DNA of 60,898 bases from Lactobacillus huangpiensis (lineage in GTDB: Bacteria > Bacillota > Bacilli > Lactobacillales > Lactobacillaceae): NCBI RefSeq assembly GCF_019972815.1, contig NZ_BPPA01000004.1:1-60898 (forward strand), given 5' to 3'. Numbering within the stretch: position 1 is the first letter of the stretch; each line of letters begins with the position of its first letter. The notes below the pieces were generated by a model. The model was not told the DNA's origin and made no database searches. It saw only the letters and a program-made list of their open reading frames with translations. The position numbers and the translations under genes were made by a program. Positions 9,704-20,022 of this stretch are shown in pieces.

Positions 9704-10204
9704 TTAAAAAACAGGTTTATCAAGTACAATCCACTTATCAAAAGTTTGATCTGCTAAATCAAAATTATCTGGGTTTAATAAAAATTGCTTGGCTTTAACT
9801 ACTAAAGGCGAAGAATTTGCAATACTTATCTTTGCTAATGGTATGCTGATTGCTCCTAAAGAGTCTTGACCGGCAAATTGTTTAACTTCTCCTTGAACTT
9901 TACCAATAGTTTTCTTTATTTCATAAAAAACGCAAATATGTTGATTAAAATGCCATTGTTCATAATCCCAAGGGTATTTAAACGAAGTAACACCAATTTG
10001 TCTGTAATCTTGAACTATTAGGCCTGTTTCTTCATTTACTTCACGCTTAACTGTATGGTTTAATGATTCCCCTTCTTCTAAACTACCTCCTGGTAAGTCG
10101 TAGCGATTAATATAAGGACCACCATGTTTTTTAATCACTACCAACATTTTTGAATCGCCAATAATGCCATAACAACCAAAAGCTCGATGAAATTGATTAG
10201 TCAT
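9704..10204 (-). CDS. Nudix hydrolase
   Basis: The 166-aa protein has a complete Nudix box (G-x5-E-x7-REVxEE-x-G) at residues 40-62: GGSLEEGESLNHTVKREVNE followed by ETGL. Such enzymes hydrolyse nucleoside diphosphates linked to another group; the substrate cannot be read from the sequence. An excellent Shine-Dalgarno, AGGAGG, lies six bases before the ATG. It lies downstream of the aspS terminator as a monocistronic gene. Confidence 0.92.
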   Translation of the reverse strand: MTNQFHRAFGCYGIIGDSKMLVVIKKHGGPYINRYDLPGGSLEEGESLNHTVKREVNEETGLIVQDYRQIGVTSFKYPWDYEQWHFNQHICVFYEIKKTIGKVQGEVKQFAGQDSLGAISIPLAKISIANSSPLVVKAKQFLLNPDNFDLADQTFDKWIVLDKPVF

Positions 10205-10250
10205 ATGAATTCCTCCTAATTCAGGTCATTTTTTTAACAATAAGTGAACA

Positions 10251-10295
10251 AAATAGCATGAAGAGCATAATTCTTCATGCTATTTTTATTTTTGT
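10251..10295 (-). terminator. Terminator of the hisS-aspS operon
   Basis: AAATAGCATGAAGA (10251-10264) pairs with TCTTCATGCTATTT (10272-10285). It lies 18 bases after the aspS stop. T-rich DNA follows on both strands, better on the plus strand, so termination may be bidirectional. Confidence 0.8.
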
Positions 10296-10302
10296 CTTCT
10301 CT

Positions 10303-12144
10303 TTAATCCCAACTGGTATTTTGTGCAGCATCTTTTTCGGCTTGTACTTTCAAGTTTGCTTCAATTTTAGCTACATCGTCTTGATACTTATCTTCGACCT
10401 CAATACCCAAATCAGTTAATTGTTGTTCAGATACAGGAGCAGGTGCATGCATCATTGGTTCTGAAGCATTGGCATTTTTCGGGAATGCCAATACATCACG
10501 GATATTATCTTTTTCAGCAAGCAGCATTGCAAAACGGTCAAGCCCGATGGCAAGTCCAGCATGTGGTGGAAAGCCCATATCCAAAGCTTCAAGAAGGTAG
10601 CCAAATTGTTCATAGGCACGTTTTTTGGTAAAACCGAGTGCTTTAAACATTTTTTCCTGAATTGAACGCTTATGAATACGTATTGAACCTCCACCCAATT
10701 CATCACCGTTCATAACTATATCATAGCTGCGAGCGTGAGCCTTGTGCGGTTCAGTATCCAATAATTTAATACCTTCATCATCGGGCATAGTGAATGGATG
10801 GTGCGCTGCAATCCATCTACCGAATCCTTCATCATATTCAAATAATGGCCAATCAACCACCCACACAAAGTTAAATACATGTTTTGGAATAATATTTGTT
10901 TCTTTAGCGAATTCACGACGCAAATGGTCAAGCGAGTCGCAGCAAACTTTCCATTTGTCAGCAATAAATACGACTAATTCGCCGCCTTGCAAGTTAAATT
11001 CATTGATTAAAGAAGCTTTATTTTCATCAGTTAAGAATCGAGAAATTGGACCAGAGAACTCACCATCTTCAAATTTGACCCAAGCCAAACCTTTTGCATG
11101 GTAGCGCTTAATATAGTCCTGCTTTTTCTCAATTTGTTTGCGAGAGTATTTTTGAGCAGCATCTTTAACTGCAATCCCTTTAACAAAGCCACCATTGGCA
11201 ATAGCACCAGAGAAGACTTTAAAAGCACTATCCTTAAAGATTGGACTTAAGTCGTGAATCAACATGCCAAAACGAGTGTCTGGTTTATCTGTTCCGTAAT
11301 TATTCATTGAATCTGTCCAAGAAATGCGGTCAATTGGAGTTTTCAGATCAATTCCCATTACGTCTTTCATGATTTTCTTGAGCAAGCCTTCAGTGTAGTC
11401 TTGTACCTGCTGTTCATCGGTAAAAGAAGTTTCCATATCAATCTGAGTGAATTCAGGTTGCCTGTCACCCCGCAAATCTTCGTCTCTAAAGCATCTAGCT
11501 AACTGATAATATTTATCAAATCCCGCTCCCATCAATAGCTGCTTGAAAAGCTGGGGAGATTGTGGCAGAGCGTAAAAACTGCCAGGATAAATTCTAGATG
11601 GTACCAAATAATCACGAGCACCTTCAGGTGAAGACTTTCCTAAAATTGGTGTTTCAATGTCAATGAAACCATTTTGATCAAAAAATTCATGTGTTGCTCG
11701 TAAAATTTTTGACCGTAAAATGATAGCATTTTGCAAGTTGGGTCTACGCAAATCCAAATAGCGATACTTTAGCCGAGTCTGTTCGGCAACTTCAACATTA
11801 TCTTTAACTTCAAACGGCGGATTCTTGGCTTTGTTCAGCACATTGATTTCTTTAGCCTCGACTTCGACTTCTCCCGTTTTCATGTCAGGATTAATACTTG
11901 AACGCTTAACTACTTTACCTTTAACCTGAATTACATATTCATTTCCTAGTGAATCTGCAATAGCCATTAACTCTTGGCCTGAATCATGATTAACTACAAC
12001 TTGGACAAGACCTTCTCGATCGCGTAAATCAATAAACACCAGATTACCTAGATTTCGCACACGTTGTACCCAGCCGTACAAATTTACACTCTGATTAATA
12101 AATTTTGATGTGATATTACCACAATAGTCAGTTCTTTTTTCCAT
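10303..12144 (-). CDS. aspS: Aspartyl-tRNA synthetase
   Basis: AspRS is a class IIb synthetase that charges tRNA-Asp. The 613-aa bacterial-type protein shows an N-terminal OB fold binding the anticodon, motif 2 (FRDEDLRGDRQPEFTQ), a GAD insertion domain in the middle, and motif 3 (GLAIGLDRFAML). It begins 3 bases after hisS ends, so both are made from one transcript controlled by the T-box upstream of hisS. Confidence 0.98.
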   Translation of the reverse strand: MEKRTDYCGNITSKFINQSVNLYGWVQRVRNLGNLVFIDLRDREGLVQVVVNHDSGQELMAIADSLGNEYVIQVKGKVVKRSSINPDMKTGEVEVEAKEINVLNKAKNPPFEVKDNVEVAEQTRLKYRYLDLRRPNLQNAIILRSKILRATHEFFDQNGFIDIETPILGKSSPEGARDYLVPSRIYPGSFYALPQSPQLFKQLLMGAGFDKYYQLARCFRDEDLRGDRQPEFTQIDMETSFTDEQQVQDYTEGLLKKIMKDVMGIDLKTPIDRISWTDSMNNYGTDKPDTRFGMLIHDLSPIFKDSAFKVFSGAIANGGFVKGIAVKDAAQKYSRKQIEKKQDYIKRYHAKGLAWVKFEDGEFSGPISRFLTDENKASLINEFNLQGGELVVFIADKWKVCCDSLDHLRREFAKETNIIPKHVFNFVWVVDWPLFEYDEGFGRWIAAHHPFTMPDDEGIKLLDTEPHKAHARSYDIVMNGDELGGGSIRIHKRSIQEKMFKALGFTKKRAYEQFGYLLEALDMGFPPHAGLAIGLDRFAMLLAEKDNIRDVLAFPKNANASEPMMHAPAPVSEQQLTDLGIEVEDKYQDDVAKIEANLKVQAEKDAAQNTSWD

Positions 12145-12147
12145 TTT

Positions 12148-13434
12148 TTATTCCTTTAATTGTTTTATTACCGCATTCATATCTTCGAGATCGTTGAAAT
12201 TAAACTTAAATGTTTTAGCATCAGCAAGTCTTTTAACATTTAAAACTTCGGCAGCTAACTCTTTGTCGCCAAGTGTAATGACGTATTTAGCTTTAGCTCT
12301 ATCCGCTTTTTTAAATTGGGCTTTTAACTTCTTTTGATCAACATCATATTGAACTTTTAAACCTTGCTTACGCAACAAACGAGCAATTTCGACAGTTTTT
12401 ACTTCGGTTCCTTGACCAATATTGGCAATAAAGAAATCAATACCCTGATCTTTAAAAAGTTCGGGATTTTGTTTTTGTAAAACCAGCATCAAGCGTTCTT
12501 CGCCTATACCAAAACCGACTGCGGGTGTTCTTGGTCCGTCAAATTCCTCTACTAAATTATCATAGCGGCCACCACCTACAATTGCAGATGCAGATTCCCA
12601 AATACTTTTATCTTCTACCATAAATTCAAAGATTACACCAGTATAATAATCAAGTCCGCGAACTAAATCATTATCAATCACATAATTAATTTTTAATTGG
12701 TCCAGTATCTTTAGAATTTGGTCAAAATTTTCTTTTGATTTTTGATCCAAATAATCAACTATTTTAGGTGCTTTAGGCAAAAATTGCTTATCCTGTTCAT
12801 CTTTGGAATCTAAAATACGCAAAGGGTTCTTTTCTAACCTTCTCTTTGAGTCTTCTGAAAGCTTTTCTCTGACAGGCTTAAAATAATTGACCAGTGCATC
12901 ATGATAATCTTGACGAACTTGTGCATTACCCAGCGTATTAATATGTAACTCATAATTTTTTACACCGAGTTTGGCTAATAAATCATGAGCCAGGACAATT
13001 GTTTCTACGTCAGCTAGTGGATTAGAAGAACCAAAGCTTTCAATTCCTATTTGGTGAAATTCACGTTGACGACCTGCTTGAGGTCTTTCATAACGAAAAG
13101 TTGATTCAATATAATAAACATTTAAAGGCTTCGCTACTTCTGGTGCATAAAGCTTATTTTCAACGTAAGCACGCACAACTCCAGCTGTCCCTTCAGGTCT
13201 TAAGGCAATGTGTCTGCCACCTTTATCATTAAAATCATACATTTCTTTTTCAACTACATCAGAAGTTTCACCACTTGAACGTGAAAAAACATTGTAATTT
13301 TCAAAGCTGGGTGTGCGAATTTCGCGATAATTTGCTCGTTTAAAAAAGTCACGTAAAATTTGTTCCACCTTTTCCCATGAACCAGATTCATCTGGCAAAA
13401 TGTCAACTGTTCCTTTAGGTCTTTGAACTCTCAT
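12148..13434 (-). CDS. hisS: Histidyl-tRNA synthetase
   Basis: HisRS charges tRNA-His. Class II motif 2 ([21 protein letters not shown]) and the histidine motifs [10 protein letters not shown] and GGGRYDNL are present, with a C-terminal anticodon-binding domain; length (428 aa) is normal. It is first in a hisS-aspS operon whose leader is a T-box riboswitch, so both enzymes respond to tRNA charging. Confidence 0.98.
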   Translation of the reverse strand: MRVQRPKGTVDILPDESGSWEKVEQILRDFFKRANYREIRTPSFENYNVFSRSSGETSDVVEKEMYDFNDKGGRHIALRPEGTAGVVRAYVENKLYAPEVAKPLNVYYIESTFRYERPQAGRQREFHQIGIESFGSSNPLADVETIVLAHDLLAKLGVKNYELHINTLGNAQVRQDYHDALVNYFKPVREKLSEDSKRRLEKNPLRILDSKDEQDKQFLPKAPKIVDYLDQKSKENFDQILKILDQLKINYVIDNDLVRGLDYYTGVIFEFMVEDKSIWESASAIVGGGRYDNLVEEFDGPRTPAVGFGIGEERLMLVLQKQNPELFKDQGIDFFIANIGQGTEVKTVEIARLLRKQGLKVQYDVDQKKLKAQFKKADRAKAKYVITLGDKELAAEVLNVKRLADAKTFKFNFNDLEDMNAVIKQLKE

Positions 13435-13448
13435 TTAATCATCCTTTT

Positions 13449-13650
13449 AATAAAAAAACGTCCTTGAACAAATCAAGGGCGCTCTGATTTAGCACGGTAC
13501 CACCTTTTACCTGCTGCGAATAACGCTCGCGATGCGATCATTATCTGGTAAAGGGGTCACAGTTAGTTTTTTACCACCCTTCCACTAAAAACAGGTGGTC
13601 TCTGAATAAAAATACTAAACTTCAGTCTTTGTCATTGATAATTCTTTTTT
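13449..13650 (-). promoter_or_regulatory. T-box riboswitch of hisS-aspS
   Basis: The minus strand carries the antiterminator core AAAAGGTGGTACCGTG (13493-13508) followed by a terminator stem formed by CGTCCTTG and CAAGGGCG (about 13459-13482) with a T7 run. Upstream is a stem I with a distal ACCACC/GGTGGT helix. Uncharged tRNA would stabilise the antiterminator. On the 3' side of stem I the only clear Asp or His codon is GAC at 13558-13556, suggesting an Asp specifier, but this was not folded. Confidence 0.9.
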
Positions 13651-13679
13651 AGAATATAGTTTTCCTAGCAAAAAGTCAA
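13651..13679 (-). promoter_or_regulatory. Promoter of the hisS-aspS T-box transcript
   Basis: On the minus strand TTGACT (13679-13674) and TATTCT (13656-13651) are spaced by 17 bases, directly upstream of the T-box leader. Confidence 0.7.
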
Positions 13680-13704
13680 CCTGTAGTACTACTATGCATG
13701 ATAT

Positions 13705-14142
13705 TTACAAATCCAATACAATTGTGAAAGGACCATCGTTTTGTAAATCAACCTGCATGTCAGCACCAAATTCACCTGTTTCTACAGTTAAACCCAGTTT
13801 CTCCAATTCTTCATTAAACTGTTCCCATAACTCTTTTGATTTTGGTGGTCTCATTGCATTGATAAAACTTGGTCGATTGCCTTTTTTGGTATCTGCTAAC
13901 AATGTAAACTGACTGACACTTAAAATCTGTCCGTCTACGTCTTTAATTGCTAAATTAGTTTTACCATTTTCATCTTCAAATATACGCATTTTAGCAATTT
14001 TAGCTGCAGCTTTTTTAACAACGTCAGCTCCATCGCCTTCTTTTAAACCAACTAGCAGTAATAAACCCTTGGAAATTTGTCCTACTGTATTTTCAGCTAT
14101 TTTTACACTAGCCCTGTTAACTCTTTGAATCACAACCCGCAT
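13705..14142 (-). CDS. dtd: D-aminoacyl-tRNA deacylase
   Basis: DTD removes D-amino acids and glycine mischarged on tRNA. The 145-aa protein has the SQFTL motif that builds the active site and the C-terminal [15 protein letters not shown] segment with the Gly-Pro motif family-wide. It overlaps the relA stop by one base, a common relA-dtd pairing in Firmicutes, so the two are co-expressed. Confidence 0.97.
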   Translation of the reverse strand: MRVVIQRVNRASVKIAENTVGQISKGLLLLVGLKEGDGADVVKKAAAKIAKMRIFEDENGKTNLAIKDVDGQILSVSQFTLLADTKKGNRPSFINAMRPPKSKELWEQFNEELEKLGLTVETGEFGADMQVDLQNDGPFTIVLDL

Positions 14143-16382
14143 TAATTATCAGCCCTCCTTGTCTGGTATACGTCTGGTATATCCCTTAACTTTGTCAAAA
14201 TTCCATCTAATTGAGCTGAATTGTTGACTGCCACTGTAGCATATATATGGGCAATATTATCTTCGTTAACCTTACCAGAAATATTATTAATATTCGGTGT
14301 TAACGTATTTAACTTTGTAATAACATCAGTAAGCAGCTTTCCTCGGTTGTAACCAAAAACTTCAATATTGGCATTAAATGCCTGAGCACTGTTTTCTTCA
14401 ACATTTTCCCACTGAACTTCGATCAGTCTGCCCTTGCTTTCGTCATTATTTACAATGTTGCGACAATCTGTTCTATGAATTGTCACGCCCCGACCTTTAG
14501 TAACATAGCCGACAATGTCGTCTCCTGGTACTGGGTTGCAGCACTTGGCCAAATGAAGCATCAGGTCACTTATGCCTTGTATCATGACACCATTTTTGTG
14601 CTTGATCTTCATTGCCTTAGAATCTTTTTTACTTGGTGGATTTTCAGAAACAGATTTTTGCCCAGAATTCAGAATTTCTTCTTCAAGTTGCTGTTGCTTT
14701 TTCTTTTCATTTTCGTGCCGGATATCCGCAGTTAGCCTGTTGACCACACCAATTGCCGAGAGATCACCAAAGCCGATTGAAGCATACATTTCATCAGCAG
14801 TGTGGTAATTTATTTGCTCTAAAAGAGGCTCGATATGTTCTTTAGACATAAATACTTTGGGTGAAAGTCCTTGCTCACGCAATTTGTCTGCAACCATTTG
14901 CTCGCCCTGTTCAATACTGTGGTCACGATCAAGATTTCTAAAGTAACGGCGAATTTTATTGCGTGCACGTGAGGTCTTAACCAGATCTACCCAGTCTCGT
15001 GATGGAGTGGCATTAGATTGAGTCATGATTTCAATGACATCACCATTTTTTAACTTATAATCTAATGGTACTAATTTGCCATTGACTTTAGCTCCAACTG
15101 CATGGCTACCCACTTGAGTATGGATTTCATAAGCAAAATCTAAGGTAACTGAACCTTTTGGCAGTTCATAAACTTCACCTTTAGGAGTAAAAACATAAAC
15201 GCGATCAGAGAAGATCTCGCTTTTAACGCTTTTCATGAATTCATCAGCGTCTGAAGTTTCATCTTTTAATTCTAAAATTTCACGGACCATGTCCAATTTT
15301 TCATTTGAACTGGTTTGTTCTACGCCTTTAAAATTTCCCCTCTTATATGCCCAGTGAGCAGCCACACCGTATTCAGCAACTTCATGCATTTGTTCAGTTC
15401 TGATTTGTATCTCAAGAGGTCTGCCACCAGGGCCAATAATCGTAGTATGAAGTGATTGATAACCGTTAACTTTAGGTACAGCAATATAATCTTTAAAGCG
15501 ACCTGGCATTGGTTTCCATTTAGTATGAACAGCACCCAAAACCGCATAACAGTCTTTAACTGTTTTAACAATCACACGTACTGCTAACAAGTCATAAATT
15601 TCATTAAAATCTTTATGCTTGTTGACCATTTTCTTATAAATAGAATAGATGTGCTTTGGACGACCATATATTTCATACTTGATTCCCAGACTATCCAAGC
15701 TTTCTTTAAGTGTCTTGATCGCATCTTGAATATATTTTTCTCTTTGACTACGTTTAAGACTCATTAAATTAACAATGCGGTAATATGCTTTTGGATTTAA
15801 ATAATGAAAACTCATATCTTCGAGTTCCCATTTAACTGTTCCAATACCCAAACGATCGGCTAAAGGCGCATATATATCCATTGTCTCCGATGCAATTCTG
15901 CGTTGCTTATCAGGGCGTAAATGCTCTAGTGTATGCATATTATGCAGTCTGTCTGCCAGCTTGACCATAATCACACGAATATCTTTTGCCATTGCAATCA
16001 ACATTTTTCTGTGATTTTCAGCTAGAAATTCTTGGTGTGATTTATATTGGTATTTATTTAACTTAGTAACGCCATCTACTATAAAAGCTACATCTTTACC
16101 GAAGTTTTCTTTAATATCGTCATTGGTCACTGGGGTATCTTCTACAGTATCATGTAAGAATCCCGCAGCTACTGTATCAGGGTCAAGACTTAATTGAGCA
16201 AGAGTGCCGGCAACTTGGGTAGGATGAACGATGTACGGTTGTCCAGAAGCTCTTTTTTGATCTTTATGAGCATTTTCAGCAAATTTATATGCTTTTTCAA
16301 CAAATGCAATTTGATCATCATTCATATATTTTTTACAGGTATCTATCACCTGCTCATGTGTCATTTCAATATACTTTGACAT
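14142..16382 (-). CDS. relA: Bifunctional (p)ppGpp synthetase/hydrolase RelA (Rsh)
   Basis: The long Rsh enzyme makes and degrades (p)ppGpp in the stringent response. The order in the 746-aa protein is an HD hydrolase domain (HDTVEDT near residue 77), a synthetase domain (about 240-350), TGS ([22 protein letters not shown], about 395-455), a helical and zinc-finger region ([12 protein letters not shown]) and a C-terminal ACT domain. Hydrolase residues are intact, so it is probably bifunctional. It is first of a relA-dtd pair. Confidence 0.97.
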   Translation of the reverse strand: MSKYIEMTHEQVIDTCKKYMNDDQIAFVEKAYKFAENAHKDQKRASGQPYIVHPTQVAGTLAQLSLDPDTVAAGFLHDTVEDTPVTNDDIKENFGKDVAFIVDGVTKLNKYQYKSHQEFLAENHRKMLIAMAKDIRVIMVKLADRLHNMHTLEHLRPDKQRRIASETMDIYAPLADRLGIGTVKWELEDMSFHYLNPKAYYRIVNLMSLKRSQREKYIQDAIKTLKESLDSLGIKYEIYGRPKHIYSIYKKMVNKHKDFNEIYDLLAVRVIVKTVKDCYAVLGAVHTKWKPMPGRFKDYIAVPKVNGYQSLHTTIIGPGGRPLEIQIRTEQMHEVAEYGVAAHWAYKRGNFKGVEQTSSNEKLDMVREILELKDETSDADEFMKSVKSEIFSDRVYVFTPKGEVYELPKGSVTLDFAYEIHTQVGSHAVGAKVNGKLVPLDYKLKNGDVIEIMTQSNATPSRDWVDLVKTSRARNKIRRYFRNLDRDHSIEQGEQMVADKLREQGLSPKVFMSKEHIEPLLEQINYHTADEMYASIGFGDLSAIGVVNRLTADIRHENEKKKQQQLEEEILNSGQKSVSENPPSKKDSKAMKIKHKNGVMIQGISDLMLHLAKCCNPVPGDDIVGYVTKGRGVTIHRTDCRNIVNNDESKGRLIEVQWENVEENSAQAFNANIEVFGYNRGKLLTDVITKLNTLTPNINNISGKVNEDNIAHIYATVAVNNSAQLDGILTKLRDIPDVYQTRRADN

Positions 16383-16403
16383 AGAATATCGCCCCTTCTA
16401 GCA

Positions 16404-16757
16404 TTAACCATAGATTTGATTATCCATTAAACCAAATATTTCCAAAATCAGGTAAATTAACCCAAATAAAAAATTGTAATTGGCATATTTCAATAAAACA
16501 ATTAAGCAAAAACAGCCCGGCATAAACAATAGCCAATAGTGCCTTAAATTAAGTGCTTTAATCAATTTGCCAATGTGATAGCTGATTATGCTGTTGAGTA
16601 CTATAAATAAGAGACCCACACGATAAATAGTCCCTATTGAAAACAGGCTAAATAAGAGTGGCAAAATCATGACTAATATACTCCAGCAAATTACTGGTGT
16701 TATCTTATAGCTATTTAACTTTTTAAAAAAAGGAATATTTTTTAGTTTATCAATCAA
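16404..16757 (-). CDS. Small membrane protein of unknown function
   Basis: The 117-aa product is hydrophobic with about four membrane segments (roughly residues 20-40, 45-62, 72-88 and 93-112) after a basic N-terminus beginning MIDKLKNIPFFKKL. I do not recognise a family. It lies between prmA (43 bases upstream) and relA (21 bases downstream), all on the minus strand, so it may be in one transcript with them. Confidence 0.7.
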   Translation of the reverse strand: MIDKLKNIPFFKKLNSYKITPVICWSILVMILPLLFSLFSIGTIYRVGLLFIVLNSIISYHIGKLIKALNLRHYWLLFMPGCFCLIVLLKYANYNFLFGLIYLILEIFGLMDNQIYG

Positions 16758-16800
16758 CTTGTCAGTTCCTTACTAATTTAATTATCTATTATAACTCTTT

Positions 16801-17745
16801 TTAGTTATCTTTTCTTTCAATAATTAGCCCAATCCAACGTCCCTGCTGCATTGACAATATAATATGGAACCCATTTACGGTCAATGCCTTCTTGATTTTT
16901 TCAATCTGGTCACAATCTATCCCAGAAAAAATCACTCTTCCTTTTAAATTTAAATGTTCATTCAATTCTGGAATTAAATCAAGTAAAATTTCAGCTAAAA
17001 TATTTGCTACAATAATATCATATTTACCCTTAACTTTATTTAATAAATTCGTCTTCTGTAGTTTTATATTATTTAAATTGTTTAAAGATATATTCTCATT
17101 AGCAGCAGTTATTGCCTCGTCAGATATATCCGTTGCTAAAACCGATCTCGCTCCTAAAACAGATGAAGCAATAGCTAAAATTCCAGAACCGGTGCCAACA
17201 TCACAAACAGTCTCTGGCTTGATTAAAGTTTGTTCCAGTCCTAGCAATGCTAGTTGAGTGGTCTTGTGTGAACCTGTTCCAAATGCTAGGCCTGGATCAA
17301 GCTTAACTACTTTCTGGTCTTTAAATGCAGGCTCATATTCTTCCCATTCAGGTACTATTGCAAGGTGTCTAGAAAAGGCAATTGGATGATAAAATTTTTG
17401 CCATACTGTATTCCAGTCTTCATCTTTAATATAAGAAGCACTCACTTTAGCCTGGCCTATTTTCAAACCATAGCTTTTTAATTCAGACAACTTTTTTTGG
17501 TACTTTTTAACTAAATCAGCCTTATCTTGTTCTGTGTCAAAATACGCTAAGAATTGCATATCCTCAGGTAAATCTTTTATTTCGTCTAATTTAACAATAG
17601 TTGAATCAGATTCCCAACCTGCTTGTTCGAAGTCCGAACGACTTCGTGTTTCAGTGCCCAAACAGTGCAGTACATCATGACTATATATATTTAGTGCATC
17701 TTCAACTTCATGACTAGTTTCTATTTTAATAATTAATAATTTCAT
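16801..17745 (-). CDS. prmA: Ribosomal protein L11 methyltransferase
   Basis: PrmA trimethylates ribosomal protein L11 using S-adenosylmethionine. The 314-aa protein has an N-terminal substrate-recognition domain and a Rossmann methyltransferase domain with motif I VCDVGTGSGILAIAS, preceded by the PrmA hallmark LDPGLAFGTGSHKTTQL, and motif IV IVANILAEI. The length is normal. It is transcribed away from the YbaK-type gene. Confidence 0.97.
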   Translation of the reverse strand: MKLLIIKIETSHEVEDALNIYSHDVLHCLGTETRSRSDFEQAGWESDSTIVKLDEIKDLPEDMQFLAYFDTEQDKADLVKKYQKKLSELKSYGLKIGQAKVSASYIKDEDWNTVWQKFYHPIAFSRHLAIVPEWEEYEPAFKDQKVVKLDPGLAFGTGSHKTTQLALLGLEQTLIKPETVCDVGTGSGILAIASSVLGARSVLATDISDEAITAANENISLNNLNNIKLQKTNLLNKVKGKYDIIVANILAEILLDLIPELNEHLNLKGRVIFSGIDCDQIEKIKKALTVNGFHIILSMQQGRWIGLIIERKDN

Positions 17746-17808
17746 TATTTTTTTAACTCCCTTTTTATTTTCCCTATTATCAATGCTATCATTAAAAAGG
17801 TGATCATA

Positions 17809-18309
17809 ATGTCAAAAAAGAAAAATAAGATTGAAAAAACACTTGTTGAAAAAATATTGGATAGAAATAAAATCTCTTATCGCCAAGCAGAATTTGCTAC
17901 ACATGAAGACTCAGGTGGTGTGGCAAAAATGGATACATCTATTTTAAACGAGAAAGAGCACTTGGTCTATAAAACTCTCGTGTGCTTCGGAAATAAGACA
18001 CCTGCTTTAGTAGCTGTAATTCCAGTAACTGAACATTTAAGTATGAAAAAACTAGCAAAAAATTCAGGTAATAAAAAATGTGAAATGTTGCCTCTGAAAG
18101 ATTTAGAAAAGACTACCGGTTATGTACATGGTGCCAATACTCCTATTGGGATTTATTTTAAACATCACTTTCCCATTTTTTTGGACAATAGTATGGTTCG
18201 TGAAGAAAATGTTGCTGTTTCAAGTGGCAAAATAGGACGTAGTGTATTTCTAAAACCTCAAGATTTGCAAAAAATTACACATGCAAAGTTTTGTGATTTA
18301 CTTGAATAA
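17809..18309 (+). CDS. YbaK/EbsC-type Cys-tRNA(Pro) deacylase
   Basis: Proteins of this family hydrolyse Cys mischarged on tRNA-Pro. The 166-aa protein shows GVAKMDTSILNEKEHLVYKTLV and the GYVHGANTPIGI segment that ends the fold. The frame is open from a GTG at 17800, but that GTG is part of the AAAAAGGTGA Shine-Dalgarno, so the ATG at 17809 is the start. It stands alone, divergent from prmA. Confidence 0.9.
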   Translation: MSKKKNKIEKTLVEKILDRNKISYRQAEFATHEDSGGVAKMDTSILNEKEHLVYKTLVCFGNKTPALVAVIPVTEHLSMKKLAKNSGNKKCEMLPLKDLEKTTGYVHGANTPIGIYFKHHFPIFLDNSMVREENVAVSSGKIGRSVFLKPQDLQKITHAKFCDLLE

Positions 18310-18441
18310 AAAAGTCAAATTTAGATTTCGTCTCATTTACTAAAAATTTTTCTCCTTAAAAGTTACTTAAGTTATAGTATTAAAGCTTTTTTTCTAATAT
18401 AATTAAAACAAATGTAAAGTATAAAGAATAGGAATAAGCAA

Positions 18442-19386
18442 ATGACATTGTTAACAGATGAACAACTTGCGAATATCGCACATGACTATTTTTTGAGCAA
18501 GCTGAACATTGCAGAAATCTCGAAAAAGTATAATCTCTCTCGTTATCTTATAGCTAAAGCAATAGAAGAAGCCGAAGATAAGGGAATTGTGAAAATTAGT
18601 ATTTATCAAAGTCCTAAACGGGCACAAAAACTTGAGCGTGAATTCCAAAGACTCTTTGATTTAAAAGAAATTTATATCTTAGAAGATAAAGAAACCAAAA
18701 ATCAAGATAATGAAATGATTGTTAACTTTGCAGCTAAACAAATACAGAATTATATTAATTCCGCTCATGTCATTGGTTTAACTTGGGGAACTCTCTTAAG
18801 AGACATTATTGATGATTTTTCAGTAGAAACGCGTGATGATTTGACTTTTGTACAGTTGTTAGGTCAAGTGGTTAATGCAAGCAAGCGTAAACTGCCATTG
18901 ATTCAACATGCTGCCAATAAGTTCAGCGCAAAATGTCTAACTTTTCCTGCCCCTCTTTATGCGATTGATCCAACTTTAGTAAAAAAGGTTCATAAAGAAC
19001 CATATTATGAATACATAGAAAAATATTTCTCACAGCTCGACCTAGTATTTGCAAGTATCGGAACATTCCAGTCGTTAGAATCAGGTCAATTCTTTATGGA
19101 TCATTATGCTGACAAACTTTTTGCTGGTCTGGAGAAAAATCAATTAGCAGGAATTATTTTTGGCAGGCCTTATGATATTAAAGGACGCTTTTATAGTCCC
19201 ATTGAACCACATATATCTGGTATCAGCCTCTCTAATATTTTTGCAATTCCTGATCGCTTTGTAATTGTTAGAAATCGCTTTAAAGAAGATGCTCTTTTGG
19301 GAGCGTTAAGGACAGGCGTAATTACTCACTTGATCACTACTAGTGGAATAGCAGAAAGAGTTTTACATAAGAATGACACTCTTTAG
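18442..19386 (+). CDS. citI: SorC/DeoR-type regulator, probable citrate operon regulator (CitI-like)
   Basis: The 314-aa protein has an N-terminal helix-turn-helix (residues about 20-45, ISKKYNLSRYLIAKAIEEA) and a C-terminal SorC sugar-binding-type effector domain (VIGLTWGTLLRDI near residue 113, SGIAERVL near the end). In lactic acid bacteria a SorC-family regulator, CitI, next to the cit genes activates them in response to citrate; that role is inferred here from location. It converges on citX with two bases between the stops and no terminator. A TATAAT is seen at 18398-18403. Confidence 0.82.
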   Translation: MTLLTDEQLANIAHDYFLSKLNIAEISKKYNLSRYLIAKAIEEAEDKGIVKISIYQSPKRAQKLEREFQRLFDLKEIYILEDKETKNQDNEMIVNFAAKQIQNYINSAHVIGLTWGTLLRDIIDDFSVETRDDLTFVQLLGQVVNASKRKLPLIQHAANKFSAKCLTFPAPLYAIDPTLVKKVHKEPYYEYIEKYFSQLDLVFASIGTFQSLESGQFFMDHYADKLFAGLEKNQLAGIIFGRPYDIKGRFYSPIEPHISGISLSNIFAIPDRFVIVRNRFKEDALLGALRTGVITHLITTSGIAERVLHKNDTL

Positions 19387-19388
19387 TT

Positions 19389-19937
19389 TTAATCAGACGT
19401 TATCTCCTGTCTATACAAATTAGTGATATAATTTTGTAATTCCGTGACTGAATGTCTTCTCGAACGAGCACATTCTTTGGCAGGTCTTGAACATAAAAAA
19501 CATCTGCGAACAGGCATACCCAATTCTTTGCGGGATATAGCCTGTTTTTGCTTATTAATCAACACATCAGCATCAAAAAGTCGATTTAGTTTTTGATGAT
19601 CTTCAAATTCAACTGCTTTTTCTTTTACAACTCTGTAGTTACTATTAACAAGGTAAAAATTTTCTGGACCAGTTACTTTTTCCCAATGTTCATAAAGAAT
19701 AAAAGGCAAATTACTGCTTTGAAAAATTTTTTCTAAATCAAAAATACCTTCGGCAAATATTTTTTCTAAATAACAATTGTTTTTAATAGGTCCGGGAATA
19801 TTCAATTTAACATCCAATAGTGTAATCTTTGGAAACTTTTGCAAAATTTCTTGCTGAAGCTTGACTCGTTCATCTTTATTTTCCAGTACTTCAGCTATAC
19901 TCTGAGGCTTACCTTCAGCAAAAATTGTTTTTACCAT
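19389..19937 (-). CDS. citX: Apo-citrate lyase phosphoribosyl-dephospho-CoA transferase
   Basis: CitX attaches the 2'-(5''-phosphoribosyl)-3'-dephospho-CoA prosthetic group to Ser14 of CitD, activating citrate lyase. The 182-aa protein shows the IPGP(I/V)KN segment near residue 48 and the C-terminal RRCFLCSRPAKECARSRRH motif. It has a good AGGAGG site. It follows citF but a terminator lies between, so its transcription may be partly separate. The enzyme that makes the prosthetic group (CitG) is not in this window. Confidence 0.95.
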   Translation of the reverse strand: MVKTIFAEGKPQSIAEVLENKDERVKLQQEILQKFPKITLLDVKLNIPGPIKNNCYLEKIFAEGIFDLEKIFQSSNLPFILYEHWEKVTGPENFYLVNSNYRVVKEKAVEFEDHQKLNRLFDADVLINKQKQAISRKELGMPVRRCFLCSRPAKECARSRRHSVTELQNYITNLYRQEITSD

Positions 19938-19967
19938 CTGACATCCTCCTCTTTTTATATTATAGCC

Positions 19968-20012
19968 AAAAAATGTGAGAACAAGTTAAAGCTCATTCTC
20001 ACACTTTTTTTA
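19968..20012. terminator. Terminator between citF and citX
   Basis: TGTGAGAA (19974-19981) pairs with TTCTCACA (19996-20003) around a 14-base loop, with A/T runs on both sides. On the minus strand it ends in T6, so it would stop most of the cit transcript before citX. A TATAAT on the minus strand at 19964-19959 could start a short citX transcript. Confidence 0.75.
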
Positions 20013-20022
20013 AAATAAATAA

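Noticed and set aside
10742..11104. Plus-strand ORF of 120 codons opposite aspS
   Set aside because: Antisense to conserved aspS, no ribosome binding site, and no recognised motif.
18398..18441. AAATGTAAAG near the SorC gene start as a second copy of the cit operator
   Set aside because: Only a half-site; the second half is missing, so it is not reported as an operator.
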